Position numbers and translations under genes: made by a program. This document shows positions 18,176 through 27,662 of a stretch of 64,000 nucleotides of DNA, piece by piece; the first letter of the stretch is position 1, and each line of letters starts with the position of its first letter. The stretch is from Bacteroidota bacterium (GTDB lineage: Bacteria; Bacteroidota; Bacteroidia; B-17B0; Aurantibacillaceae), in contig CANFTW010000008.1 in the NCBI GenBank assembly GCA_947450025.1, positions 62,001 through 126,000 on the forward strand, written 5' to 3'. The notes under the pieces are model-generated. The model was not told where the DNA came from. It saw only the letters and a program-made list of their open reading frames with translations, and made no database searches.

Positions 18176-19600
18176 TTAATTAAAAAAATCGTCTGAAAAA
18201 TTCATCAAATATACTTTTTCGCTTGCCCTTGTAAACGCCGTATACAGCCATCTAATATATTCAACATTCAACATTTCTTTGTTTAAGTAGCCTTGATCTA
18301 TAAATACGCATGGCCATTGACCACCTTGTGCTTTATGACAAGTAACGGCATAATTAAATTTCACTTGAAGTGCATTAAAGTAAGGGCTTTTTTTAAGGTA
18401 AGCCATGCGTATGCCTTTTATAGGTTGATCGGCAACATCCTCCATAACGGCTTCAAATAAAAACTGTTGTTGTTCTTTGGTTAATGCGGATGTGTCAGTA
18501 TTTATTGAATCTAATAAAAGATTGAGAGTGATTTCTGGAGAGTTTGGATAGTCGCATAATTCAACGATGCATTCAGCAAAATTAAATCCATATAACTCCC
18601 GCCTTGCCGTTATTTTTTTTATTTGAAGACTATCTCCATTGGCAATAAATCCTGCTTCCGTTTTTTCATCTAGCCAAAAATAATTGTTTTTTACAACCAT
18701 CATTAAATCACCTCCGCATAAATCATCATCCATATACCTTATTCGTCCCCTAACAGCTTGATTAAATAGGTTAGCTCGCTTGTTACTTCTTGTGACAATT
18801 AACACATCATTAAAGCCATATTTGCTATATGCATTGTTTAATGCATCTTCTAATTCATCACCACTTAATCTTACCACATCTTTGAAAGTTTGAAGTTTAG
18901 GAAATTCCTCGTTTTTTAATTGGATACATTCCCTTAAATGCGTAGCATTCATTAAAATTCCGCTAGCATCTTGCTGTCTAGCAACTTGTTTTAGTTCAAT
19001 GTGTTTAATATTTAAGTGATAAGAGGCTTTCAAATAGTCGATATCTAAAGCTGGGCTTTCATTACTTCCTACTGGTGGTAATTGTGCTGTATCACCAACT
19101 AATATTAATTTGCAATTGTCTCCAGAATAAACATATTCAAATAAGCTCTCCAATAAACTTCCATAAACGGAATCAGAATTTGGATTATCTAGTCCAATCA
19201 TTGAAGCTTCATCTACTATAAACACTGTGTTTTTGTGTAAATTTTCCGCTAAAGTAAATTGTACCCCGCCATCATAGGTTGGTATTTTTCTGAATATTTT
19301 TTTATGAATAGTTTGTGCTGGTTTTTCAGAATAATTTGATAATACTTTTGCAGCTCTTCCTGTTGGAGCAAGAAGGGCACTTTTCCATTTAAAAGTGGGC
19401 AAGGTTTTAGACAAAGCGGCCACCATGTTTGTTTTTCCTGTCCCAGCATAACCTTTAATAACCATGATTTCACGTTCATGATGATTTGATATAAATTCAG
19501 CTAATAGATTAATGAGGTTTGATTGATCATTTGTGGGAATAAAACTTAAATAGCTAAGAAATGTGGTCACGAATGACTGACTATTCATTGGAATATTCAA
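18176..19600 (-). CDS. RecD/Pif1-like ATP-dependent DNA helicase
   Basis: A 474-residue superfamily 1B helicase. Walker A is GYAGTGKTNMVAAL, Walker B FIVDEASMIG, motif III LVGDTAQLPPVG, and the C-terminal UvrD_C_2 region has NYAVTCHKAQGGQWPCVFID and WLYTAFTRASEKVYLMNF. It lacks the N-terminal domains of RecD2 and full Pif1, matching the short Bacteroidota group annotated as AAA family ATPase/RecD-like. It probably unwinds DNA in repair or replication. It lies 18 bases after a PorP/SprF gene but is functionally unrelated. Confidence 0.9.
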   Translation of the reverse strand: MNIPMNSQSFVTTFLSYLSFIPTNDQSNLINLLAEFISNHHEREIMVIKGYAGTGKTNMVAALSKTLPTFKWKSALLAPTGRAAKVLSNYSEKPAQTIHKKIFRKIPTYDGGVQFTLAENLHKNTVFIVDEASMIGLDNPNSDSVYGSLLESLFEYVYSGDNCKLILVGDTAQLPPVGSNESPALDIDYLKASYHLNIKHIELKQVARQQDASGILMNATHLRECIQLKNEEFPKLQTFKDVVRLSGDELEDALNNAYSKYGFNDVLIVTRSNKRANLFNQAVRGRIRYMDDDLCGGDLMMVVKNNYFWLDEKTEAGFIANGDSLQIKKITARRELYGFNFAECIVELCDYPNSPEITLNLLLDSINTDTSALTKEQQQFLFEAVMEDVADQPIKGIRMAYLKKSPYFNALQVKFNYAVTCHKAQGGQWPCVFIDQGYLNKEMLNVEYIRWLYTAFTRASEKVYLMNFSDDFFN

Positions 19601-19618
19601 AGTGAAAGAAAAATTAAA

Positions 19619-20578
19619 TTAGAAATCAAAGTCAGGACACCTATTAACACTATATTTTTCTCTTTCGTTACCTAATAATGCAATTAGAGGCGTAACACCA
19701 ATCATAAATTCTAAGGTGCGAGGTGCTACAGTATTAAATTTATTAATGCTGTAGTCATAAGCAAATCCTGCGGTTACATTTCGTAAAAAGCGAATTTGGA
19801 TAATTCCTGAAATGAAATCTTTATTTCTAACACTAAATCCCACACCAATTCTTTTTCTGTAATAGGCCATCATATTAAGTTCAATACTTGGTATGTTTGT
19901 AAAGGATGAGTGGATATTGACTGCAGGTTGTAAAACAATGCCATTATCGTAAAAGAATTTTTTACCAAAAGACACGTAAACTTGAGGAACTAATGCTGAT
20001 TTATTGCCTATTTGTTTATCACCTTGTGATCTTTTGTTTTTATATAATTGATGAACAGAAATATCTAAAAAAGAAGTTTTGTTATTGATACTTATACCAG
20101 GAATAAAATCAGGATAAATGAAAAAATAATTTGGATAAGTTGAATTATATACTGGATCATCCTTAGAGATAAGGCTTCTATCTATCGCAAGATACCTTGT
20201 TCCTGCAAAGATTCCAAAGGCCATGGATGTTTTTTTATTAATTGGTAAATGAATAGTATATGATAAATAATAACTCTCATTTCGAAAAATACCCGCTCTT
20301 TCTTTATTCATTAAAAATCCGAAATTATGCCATCTTTTATAACTTCTTTCTGGTTTAATGGTGTAATTTGCACATAAAAAATTAGTGCCTGGAGCATTTC
20401 TAAATCCAATCCATTGTTGTCTGGTACCAGCAATAATTTCTACACCAGCGTTAATATTTGAACCAGCAGAAGCTGGATTATAAAAATAATTATTAAAGGT
20501 GAATTGAGTAAATTGTGCAGTTTGCTGTGCAATGGCAGTTAAATTTAAAAGTGAAATTATATATACAAAATACTTCAT
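19619..20578 (-). CDS. PorP/SprF family type IX secretion outer-membrane protein (paralogue 1)
   Basis: A 319-residue outer-membrane beta-barrel protein. A signal peptide ends at TAIAQQ, followed by TAQFTQFTFNNYFYNPASAGSN, the hallmark start of the PorP/SprF family, and TRQQWIGFRNAPGTNF. Family members assist secretion or surface anchoring of T9SS cargo; SprF is needed for SprB in Flavobacterium johnsoniae. The start overlaps the stop of the mini-SprB gene, so it very likely serves that product. A second PorP-like protein precedes gldK at 24.9 kb. Confidence 0.93.
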   Translation of the reverse strand: MKYFVYIISLLNLTAIAQQTAQFTQFTFNNYFYNPASAGSNINAGVEIIAGTRQQWIGFRNAPGTNFLCANYTIKPERSYKRWHNFGFLMNKERAGIFRNESYYLSYTIHLPINKKTSMAFGIFAGTRYLAIDRSLISKDDPVYNSTYPNYFFIYPDFIPGISINNKTSFLDISVHQLYKNKRSQGDKQIGNKSALVPQVYVSFGKKFFYDNGIVLQPAVNIHSSFTNIPSIELNMMAYYRKRIGVGFSVRNKDFISGIIQIRFLRNVTAGFAYDYSINKFNTVAPRTLEFMIGVTPLIALLGNEREKYSVNRCPDFDF

Positions 20579-21129
20579 TATCTAATAATATTGACGTCTC
20601 CTTTAATAACATCTTTCTTGTTTGACTTATCTAAAAATAATATGTAGTAGTAAGGAGCGTCAGGAGTAGGAATCGTTAAACTTTTCCCATCCCAAGGTTT
20701 AAATTCATTTTCTTGATGATGTACTAATTGTCCCCAGCGATTGTAAACAAACAACTCGAAATTTGGAAAATATTCAATACGATAAATGTCCCATGTATCA
20801 TTATAATCATCATTATTAGGCGTAAAGTGATTTTCTGCACTAGGAAAACATGCAACTGACTCAATGGAAAAATATATAGTTGTGTCTTTGGAGTTGTTGT
20901 CTGTTACTTTAACAGAATAGTCACCAACAGCTAATTCCTCAACAGCATTGGTTGTAGCGCCTGTGCTCCATAGTATTTGAATGGGACTTACTCCAGTGTT
21001 AATGGTAATAGAGGCTTGAGCTAATAAGCAAGGGTGCTCGTTTTTTGAAAAACTAACAGAAAGTGTTTGTGCTTTCGTGAAAACGAAACAAGCTATAGTT
21101 AAGAAAAATATGTAAGCATACTTTTTCAT
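20578..21129 (-). CDS. Small SprB-repeat protein with T9SS type B (CHU_C) sorting domain
   Basis: A 183-residue secreted protein. The signal peptide (ending FTKAQ) is followed by one SprB-type repeat, residues ~25-90, with ILWSTGATTNAVEELAVGDYSVKVTDN, then the gliding-motility C-terminal type B domain: AENHFTPNNDDYNDTWDIYRI, FELFVYNRWGQLVHHQ, PWDGKSL, PYYYILFLD. Type B cargo is usually thousands of residues long; this is close to the smallest possible version. It overlaps the TPR gene by 4 bases upstream and the PorP/SprF gene downstream, so the three form a translationally coupled operon. Confidence 0.92.
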   Translation of the reverse strand: MKKYAYIFFLTIACFVFTKAQTLSVSFSKNEHPCLLAQASITINTGVSPIQILWSTGATTNAVEELAVGDYSVKVTDNNSKDTTIYFSIESVACFPSAENHFTPNNDDYNDTWDIYRIEYFPNFELFVYNRWGQLVHHQENEFKPWDGKSLTIPTPDAPYYYILFLDKSNKKDVIKGDVNIIR

Positions 21130-21836
21130 TTACAAATATCTTTTATTAAATCGTTCGCCGCTTCAATACCTTCGTTTTTGGCTTTAGTTAATGTTTCGCA
21201 TGCACTAGCTTGATCTCCTATGTGTGTGTATATATATGCTAATGCAATGTAAGCCTCTGTATAATGATGATCTAGATCTATTGCTTTTTTGTAATCAGAA
21301 ATGGCTTCAGTGTCGTTTTCTGATAATTCTTTCCAATAGCCTCGGTTATAATAAGCCATCGCATAATTAGCATTTATAGAAATGCATTTATCTAAATCTT
21401 TAATGGCATTGGAATAATCGTTTAATAATCCTTTTGCAAGGGCTCTATTATAAAGAGCTTTGTCGTGGTTAGGATTACTATCTAAAACTTTGTTGAAGTT
21501 TTCAATGGCATCAGGATACTTTTCTTTTTTAGCACATAATAACCCTTTTAAAAAATAAACCTCATAGTAATTTGGGTTAATTTGTAAAATTTGATTAATG
21601 GTAACGTTGGCTTCCTTTAGTTGGTTTAATTTTATTTGAGAATACGCTTTTAAATATAAAATACTATCGAAGTGAATTTCTGAAGATTCAATGACATTAA
21701 TTTCGTCAATAGTTAATTGGTAGTTTTTAGTTTGAAAAATTTCCTTTACTTTCTGCTTTTTAGTTTGAGATACGATCTGAGTATATGTAAATAAGCATAG
21801 TAGACAGGTTAAATATTTCAAATGCGCAGTTTTCAT
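21126..21836 (-). CDS. Exported tetratricopeptide repeat protein
   Basis: A 236-residue protein with an N-terminal hydrophobic signal (LKYLTCLLCLFTYTQIVSQ) and about four TPR units, clearest at PNYYEVYFLKGLLCAKKEKYPDAIENFNKVLD, NHDKALYNRALAKG..NDYSNAIKDLDKCI and AMAYYNRGYW. The last helix pair has a Sel1-like ending (QASACETLTKAKNEG). A periplasmic partner-binding role is likely. It leads the TPR / mini-SprB / PorP-SprF operon, an arrangement consistent with a chaperone or adaptor for the secreted product. Confidence 0.88.
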   Translation of the reverse strand: MKTAHLKYLTCLLCLFTYTQIVSQTKKQKVKEIFQTKNYQLTIDEINVIESSEIHFDSILYLKAYSQIKLNQLKEANVTINQILQINPNYYEVYFLKGLLCAKKEKYPDAIENFNKVLDSNPNHDKALYNRALAKGLLNDYSNAIKDLDKCISINANYAMAYYNRGYWKELSENDTEAISDYKKAIDLDHHYTEAYIALAYIYTHIGDQASACETLTKAKNEGIEAANDLIKDICK

Positions 21837-21886
21837 ATAGTTTCTTATCCTAAAAGTATTAATATTAATTTCAAATACAAATTATC

Positions 21887-23845
21887 TTATACTTTTTCTA
21901 CCCAATCTCTGTTTTCTTTAATTAAATCTATGAGTTCATTGACAGCATTCTCGCTTGGAACATTTTTCTTTACCACTTCTTTTCCTTTATACAATGAAAT
22001 TTTCCCAACTCCTACACCAACATAACCATAATCAGCATCGGCCATTTCACCAGGGCCGTTTACAATACATCCCATTATGCCAATTTTAATGCCTTTTAGA
22101 TGATCTGTTCTTTCTCGGATTTTAGCAGTCGTTTCTTGTAAATCAAATAATGTTCTTCCACAGCTTGGACAAGAAATATATTCTGTTTTACTTATACGAG
22201 TTCTAGTAGCTTGTAAAATTCCGAAAGCAGTTGAATTTGTTAGTTGTGGAGATGCACAGTTTTGTTGTTTTATCCAAATGCCATCACCTAATCCATCTAA
22301 TAGTAAGGCTCCAATTTCAGCTGAGGAACCTAACTGAAATTCTTGTTCAGAAATGTCTTTATAATTACGTTTAATAATCACAGGAAGTTTAATGCCTTGT
22401 TCAGATAATGAAATAAATAAACGTCTTAATTCTGGCATAGCATAAGGATTAAAACTGTCAGCAATTAATACAACATTGGTTGCTTTTTTTATTTTATCTA
22501 CAAATTCTTTTGTAATTACATCTTTAGTTACGGCAATAAAATTCACCAAAGGATGCGTTTGTTCACTTTTAAAAAATTCTTCACCACAAAACAAAGGAAA
22601 TTGTCTCACTGGATTTTCAATAGCTTTCCATGTTTCAGAATTATAAATAATACCTAATGTTCCAGGAATTTCAAAGTTTATAGTATTATCGGCAACATAC
22701 ACATAGTCGCAAGCAATATCATTGATGTTCCATTTATCCATTGGAATAGAGTAGTTGTAACCAACAGCGAAAAGTGTAGCAGGCGTAATAGCCTCTTTAT
22801 TACTAAAATCAGCGATGATTCTCGGGACGTTATGTCCTCCAATATTTAAAACCGAATTCGAATTTCTTCTTTGATAATCGTAAGGATTATAAGATAGGTT
22901 TACTTTACCGTTTTCGGTATTTAAAGATTCTATTGGGACATGTTTACTAAGTTTCTCGATACTGTATCGATCAACTAACGCTTTTGCTACTGGTATTTCA
23001 AATTCTGGATCTTCGGTTAATGATACACGAACAGTGTCTCCTAAACCATCTTCTAATAATGTGCCAATACCAACTGCAGATTTGATTCGACCATCTTCTC
23101 CATCACCAGCTTCGGTAACTCCTAAATGGAGTGGATAATTACGATTTGTTTCTATCATTTTTTGAACTAATAAACGATAGGCTTGAACCATTACTTGTGT
23201 ATTACTAGCTTTCATCGAAATCACAATATTATAATAATTTAAATCTTCACAAATTCGTAAAAATTCAAAAGCAGATTCTACCATTCCTAGCGGAGTATCT
23301 CCATAGCGGCTTAAAATACGATCACTTAAAGAACCGTGATTGGTGCCAATTCGCATGGCAGTACCGTACTCTTTGCAAATTTTTACTAATGGTGTAAATC
23401 GTTGTCTAATACGATCTAATTCTTGTTCGTATGCAGAATCGGTATATTCAATTTCCTCAAACTTTTTTTTGTCGGCATAATTGCCAGGATTTACGCGAAC
23501 TTTTTCAATAACTCTTGCTGCAAATTCAGCAGCATTTGGTGTAAAATGAATATCAGCAACTAAGGGCGTTTGATAGCCTGCCGCTACAAGTTCTTTTTTT
23601 ATGACTTCTAAATTTTTCGCTTCATTAATACTAGGCGCCGTAATTCTCACTAATTCACATCCAGCTTCAATCATTCTAATACTTTGCGCCACCGTAGCTT
23701 TAGTGTCCATCGTATCAGTAGTAGTCATACTTTGAAGTCGAATAGGATTATTACCACCAATTCCAATGTCTCCACATTTTACTTCACGCGTTAAAAAACG
23801 TTTATATTCAGTTAAGCTATTACTGTAGGGTAAATATAAATTCAT
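21887..23845 (-). CDS. ispG: (E)-4-hydroxy-3-methylbut-2-enyl-diphosphate synthase, long form
   Basis: The penultimate enzyme of the MEP isoprenoid pathway; it reduces MEcPP to HMBPP with a 4Fe-4S cluster. The TIM-barrel domain is N-terminal (GIGGNNPIRLQSMTTTDTMD), and cluster cysteines are in SCPSCGRTLFDLQ and IGIMGCIVNGPGEMADADYG. At 652 residues it has the inserted domain (~290-530) typical of Bacteroidota, Chlamydiae and plant enzymes, against ~370 in E. coli. It supplies precursors to the carotenoid genes near 56-59 kb. The cyclase gene lies 17 bases upstream in the same direction. Confidence 0.97.
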   Translation of the reverse strand: MNLYLPYSNSLTEYKRFLTREVKCGDIGIGGNNPIRLQSMTTTDTMDTKATVAQSIRMIEAGCELVRITAPSINEAKNLEVIKKELVAAGYQTPLVADIHFTPNAAEFAARVIEKVRVNPGNYADKKKFEEIEYTDSAYEQELDRIRQRFTPLVKICKEYGTAMRIGTNHGSLSDRILSRYGDTPLGMVESAFEFLRICEDLNYYNIVISMKASNTQVMVQAYRLLVQKMIETNRNYPLHLGVTEAGDGEDGRIKSAVGIGTLLEDGLGDTVRVSLTEDPEFEIPVAKALVDRYSIEKLSKHVPIESLNTENGKVNLSYNPYDYQRRNSNSVLNIGGHNVPRIIADFSNKEAITPATLFAVGYNYSIPMDKWNINDIACDYVYVADNTINFEIPGTLGIIYNSETWKAIENPVRQFPLFCGEEFFKSEQTHPLVNFIAVTKDVITKEFVDKIKKATNVVLIADSFNPYAMPELRRLFISLSEQGIKLPVIIKRNYKDISEQEFQLGSSAEIGALLLDGLGDGIWIKQQNCASPQLTNSTAFGILQATRTRISKTEYISCPSCGRTLFDLQETTAKIRERTDHLKGIKIGIMGCIVNGPGEMADADYGYVGVGVGKISLYKGKEVVKKNVPSENAVNELIDLIKENRDWVEKV

Positions 23846-23862
23846 TATAATTCGATTGTCTT

Positions 23863-24627
23863 TTAATTAAATATTTTATAAAGTATAGGTTTACTTGGGC
23901 TAGCATCATTTTCAAAACTAGCTATTTGTAAATTCAAAATATAGGTGCCATCATCAATTTCATTCGGCACAAAAATAAATTCAGTAATTGTTTTTTGAAA
24001 TTGTGTGTTTTGAGGATATTGCCAAAATGCATGATGAGCTAGTAGTTTTCCTTCGTCATTTTCTTTGTCAATGGAAGGCATATCAATTAATAAATGCTCA
24101 ATCCCAATTTCATTTAAAAATAAAATACCTTCTTCTAAAATATAAGGAGGATTGGTATTAGAATATTGCATGGTTAATTTGTTTAACCCATTAGATAAAG
24201 TTCTAATAATAACTGCTTCTGGTTTAGATTGTCCTATTGCTATTTGTAATTGTTTTTTTGTAATCACGTAATCACCATTCTCAATTTGTGTTGGCAATAA
24301 TGTTATTACTTCAGCTAAAAACATAAATTGTTTTAGGCAATGATTAATCGTGATAAATTCTTTGCTTATGTGTCCCACGCATTCCGTATGCGTGCCATTT
24401 CCATGAGGATTAAATAAAATATTTCTAAAGTTTACAGAGCCGCCTTTAGCCACATCTCCTACCCAAGTTCCATTAATTACGGGTTCTAATTTCATTGAAT
24501 CTAAATACCAAGCACTGACACAGTTTTTTTCGGTGCTTAATGGAATTGAAATATCAATAGGCTGGTATAAGTCTAATTTGTAATCTTTTCCTTTATGAAA
24601 AATAGTAGCAATCATCTTTTTTGTCAA
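23863..24627 (-). CDS. Cyclase family protein (kynurenine formamidase-like metal hydrolase)
   Basis: A 254-residue protein of the cyclase/KynB family. NPHGNGTHTECVGHIS is the metal-binding HGxGTHxDxxxH motif of this fold (here with Glu in place of Asp), and IRTLSNGLN, LLIDMPSIDKENDEGKLLAHHAFW supplies the remaining His/Glu ligands. Related enzymes hydrolyse N-formylkynurenine or form cyclic products. The neighbours (ispG) give no hint of tryptophan catabolism, so the substrate is undetermined. Confidence 0.87.
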   Translation of the reverse strand: MTKKMIATIFHKGKDYKLDLYQPIDISIPLSTEKNCVSAWYLDSMKLEPVINGTWVGDVAKGGSVNFRNILFNPHGNGTHTECVGHISKEFITINHCLKQFMFLAEVITLLPTQIENGDYVITKKQLQIAIGQSKPEAVIIRTLSNGLNKLTMQYSNTNPPYILEEGILFLNEIGIEHLLIDMPSIDKENDEGKLLAHHAFWQYPQNTQFQKTITEFIFVPNEIDDGTYILNLQIASFENDASPSKPILYKIFN

Positions 24628-24786
24628 TCAAGTTATAAACGTTATAAATGTACAAACAGTTTCTATTTTTGTTTGGCTTATTTTTTAAACACTTTTTTGG
24701 TGAAATTATTTAAGAATGGGTTGGAATATATAATTTTGTATTTTTTCTGTAAAAAACCCCTTTTTAACAAAAAAAAGTTCAAAAAG

Positions 24787-24817
24787 TTTGATTTTTAATA
24801 AATATGCCCTAACTTAG
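24787..24817 (+). promoter_or_regulatory. Putative promoter of the porP-gldKLMN cluster
   Basis: TTTG (24787-24790), a 19-base spacer and TAACTTAG (24810-24817) match the -33/-7 arrangement of Bacteroidota promoters (TTTG / TAnnTTTG, 7 of 8 allowing one change). It lies 53 bases before the porP start and is preceded by a strongly A/T-rich tract with runs of A. Confidence 0.5.
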
Positions 24818-24870
24818 TCGCCTAGGTATTTTAACTATACTTAACAAAAACTAAAAAACATTGGTATAAC

Positions 24871-25848
24871 ATGAAGAAAATTTTTACCACATTAACTATT
24901 GCTTTAGCAGCAATTACAAGCGTATCGTTCGCTCAGCAAGACCCGCAGTTCACTCAATTTATGACAAATAAATTGATTTACAATCCTGGTTACGCAGGTA
25001 CAAGCGAAGCTATTTGTGCTAACGCTTTATACCGTCAGCAATGGGTAAATTTCCCTGGAGCGCCAAAAACTGGTTTGTTTAGTTTTGATATGCCAATTGG
25101 TCAATTGCCAATTGCAGTTGGTTTAAATGTGATGAGTGATCAAATTGGTTTTGATAAAACCTTATTTGCTCGTGTAGCATTAGCTTGGAACCGACGTATT
25201 TTTAATGGTGTTTTAGGTGTTGGTATTGATGGAGGTATTTTACAAAAACAATTTAACGGTACTTGGATTACTCCAGATGGTTCTGGTGTTTATGATGCTA
25301 CTATTCCAGCGTATACTTCAGGGACGGTTACAGCAGCTAATCCAAATTTAAATAAATTGAGTTATGATTTTGGTTTTGGTGCATATTATACCATCGCTAA
25401 CAGAATGTATGTCGGTATTTCTTCTACTCACTTAGCAGCTCAAGATATTAAAGCTAGTACTAATGTTAAATTTGCTTTAGCTCGTCACTATTATATTGTT
25501 GGAGGATACACCTTTGATTTAACTCAAGATCATGCTATTCAGCCAAATATTAAAATTAAATCTGACGCTGCTTCAACACAGTTAGATGTTAATTTAACAT
25601 ACATTTTTAGAAGAACATTGTCAGTCGGAGTGTCATACCGTATGCAAGACGCCATTGCACCTATGATAGGTTATAGATTCCAAAACGGGGCTTTAAAAGG
25701 TATGAGAGCTGGATACTCATATGATTTAACAACTTCTAAAATTAAAGGATATAGTTCTGGTACTCATGAAATTAGCTTAGGATATTGCTTCAATGTGAAG
25801 AAACCTAAAAAAATTACAACATACCAAAATGCAAGATTTTTAGATTAA
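24871..25848 (+). CDS. porP: PorP/SprF family type IX secretion outer-membrane protein (gldK-linked)
   Basis: A 325-residue outer-membrane protein with a signal peptide ending VSFAQQ and the family signature DPQFTQFMTNKLIYNPGYAGTS followed by ALYRQQWVNFPGAPKTG. The C-terminal third has alternating beta strands typical of a 14-stranded barrel. Position directly upstream of gldK matches the porPKLMN order of Bacteroidota, where PorP joins the T9SS trans-envelope complex or anchors exported cargo at the surface. A 177-base gap separates it from gldK. Confidence 0.93.
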   Translation: MKKIFTTLTIALAAITSVSFAQQDPQFTQFMTNKLIYNPGYAGTSEAICANALYRQQWVNFPGAPKTGLFSFDMPIGQLPIAVGLNVMSDQIGFDKTLFARVALAWNRRIFNGVLGVGIDGGILQKQFNGTWITPDGSGVYDATIPAYTSGTVTAANPNLNKLSYDFGFGAYYTIANRMYVGISSTHLAAQDIKASTNVKFALARHYYIVGGYTFDLTQDHAIQPNIKIKSDAASTQLDVNLTYIFRRTLSVGVSYRMQDAIAPMIGYRFQNGALKGMRAGYSYDLTTSKIKGYSSGTHEISLGYCFNVKKPKKITTYQNARFLD

Positions 25849-26025
25849 TTTGTAACCTTTTAAAAAAAAGTACGTTCAAGTCCCTTACAATCTTTATTTT
25901 TATCTGTTCATAACTTGTTAATAAAGCAAAGTGTCACTAAAAAGAAAGATTGGGATTATAAACAACAAGAAAGCGAAAAGAAATATTAAAGAAATTCTTT
26001 AGCTTAAAAATTAAACAAAAGCACT

Positions 26026-27570
26026 ATGAAAAAACTGATTGTATTAGCTTCGTTTATTGCCGTTGTTACTGGTTGTAACAAACAGGCAGGAGAGTTAGTC
26101 GGCGTTACGGGCAGAGAACAATGGTTTCAGCCGGATCCATTTGGTACCTTATATATTCCTATGGGAAGTTACCATATGGGACCAAGTGACGAAGAGGTTA
26201 CTATGGCTCACACAGCTAAATCAAAAATGGTTTCTGTTCAGGCATTCTATATTGATGATTCTGAAATTTCGAATAATGAGTATCGTCAGTTTGTTTACTG
26301 GGTTAGAGATTCAATTGCTCGTAAATTATTAGCTTTTGGTTCTGGACCTGATGCGGAAGCATTTCAGATTTCTCAAGATGATTTCTTGGGAATGTGGCCA
26401 ATATACAGACAGGATAATAACCTTCAAGATCCATATATTAATTGGGATGAGAAAATTAAATGGGATAGTGACGATGATGACTATCGTTTAGATTTACAAC
26501 CTTTATATTTACCAGAAGGGGAGCGTTTTTATAATCGTAAAGAAATAGATGCTCGTAAATTAAATTATGAATACTATAGAATTGACATTCGTTTAGCGGC
26601 TTCTAAATCGAACCGTTTCGTTCCTCAAAAGTCACTAGATATTCAAGATGCAGCTCATGAGTATAAAAAAGCTGAGTATATTAACGGTGTTCATTTAAAT
26701 GATGGCCAAAATGGAACCCCAGGCCAACCTTCTACGGCTGTTGGAGATCCAGGTAAAGACCCTAAAACATTAGGAACATATAACGTTGAAGATCAAGTAT
26801 CGGTTGGGCAAGGTAATTATGTTCCTCGTGAACGTAAAGGTGTTGATCGCTCAGTATTTATTTTAAAAGACGTTATTAATGTATATCCTGATACATTAGC
26901 ATGGGTTCATGATTTTACTTATTCATTTAATGAGCCAATGACGAATATGTATTTTTGGCATCCAGCTTATGATGATTATCCTGTAGTAGGTGTTACTTGG
27001 AAACAAGCACGTGCATTTAGTATTTGGCGTTCTAATTTATTAAATAATTTTTTAATAGGAAATGGAATGACTATAGTTAATGATTTCCGTTTACCAACAG
27101 AATCTGAATGGGAATATGCAGCACGTGGTGGAAATGATTTGTCTCCATATCCTTGGGGAGGTCCTTATATCCGTAATGCTAGAGGTTGTTTCTTAGGAAA
27201 CTTTAAACCAATGAGAGGTTCTTATATTGATGATGGTGGATTCCACTCAGTATATATCTATTCATATAATCCTAATGATTACGGTTTATATTGTATGGCT
27301 GGAAACGTATCTGAATGGACAAGCAATGCATTTGATGAGTCAGCTTATGATTTCGCTCATGATTTAAACCCTGATTATGTTTATGAAGCTCAGGATAAAG
27401 ATGCTAACGTTTTAAAACGTAAAGTTATTCGTGGTGGTTCTTGGAAAGATGTTGGATATTATTTGCAAGTGAGCGCAAGAACATATGAATATCAAGACAC
27501 TGCTAAGTGTTATATTGGTTTCCGTAACGTTATGACTTATTTAGGTCGTTCGAAAGGAGATGAGATTTAG
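26026..27570 (+). CDS. gldK: Type IX secretion / gliding motility lipoprotein GldK
   Basis: A 514-residue outer-membrane lipoprotein: MKKLIVLASFIAVVTGCNKQ has a lipobox with Cys17. The body is a formylglycine-generating-enzyme (SUMF1)-like domain, recognisable in YIPMGSYHMGPSDEE, DDSEISNNEYRQFVYWVRDS, FRLPTESEWEYAARGG, YCMAGNVSEWTSNAF and VIRGGSWKDVG. In GldK/PorK the fold is structural rather than catalytic; with GldN it forms the large periplasmic ring of the T9SS. A ~170-residue insertion lies between the first and second halves. Followed by gldL, gldM and gldN. Confidence 0.96.
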   Translation: MKKLIVLASFIAVVTGCNKQAGELVGVTGREQWFQPDPFGTLYIPMGSYHMGPSDEEVTMAHTAKSKMVSVQAFYIDDSEISNNEYRQFVYWVRDSIARKLLAFGSGPDAEAFQISQDDFLGMWPIYRQDNNLQDPYINWDEKIKWDSDDDDYRLDLQPLYLPEGERFYNRKEIDARKLNYEYYRIDIRLAASKSNRFVPQKSLDIQDAAHEYKKAEYINGVHLNDGQNGTPGQPSTAVGDPGKDPKTLGTYNVEDQVSVGQGNYVPRERKGVDRSVFILKDVINVYPDTLAWVHDFTYSFNEPMTNMYFWHPAYDDYPVVGVTWKQARAFSIWRSNLLNNFLIGNGMTIVNDFRLPTESEWEYAARGGNDLSPYPWGGPYIRNARGCFLGNFKPMRGSYIDDGGFHSVYIYSYNPNDYGLYCMAGNVSEWTSNAFDESAYDFAHDLNPDYVYEAQDKDANVLKRKVIRGGSWKDVGYYLQVSARTYEYQDTAKCYIGFRNVMTYLGRSKGDEI

Positions 27571-27614
27571 TATATAAAAAAGTAAAACACAAACACAATA
27601 TAAAATAACACAAC

Positions 27615-27634
27615 CAAACAAACAAACAAACAAA
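27615..27634 (+). repeat. (CAAA)5 tetranucleotide repeat in the gldL leader
   Basis: Five exact CAAA units lie 29 bases before the gldL start. The whole gldK-gldL spacer on this strand is A/C-rich and almost free of G, so the transcript leader should be unstructured. Confidence 0.85.
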
Positions 27635-27662
27635 ACAATCACTAACTAAACAAAAAAGAGCT

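Noticed and set aside
24595-24798. 67-residue plus-strand ORF before porP
   Set aside because: It runs across the A/T-rich divergent promoter region, is Lys/Phe-rich from homopolymer runs and has no recognisable features.
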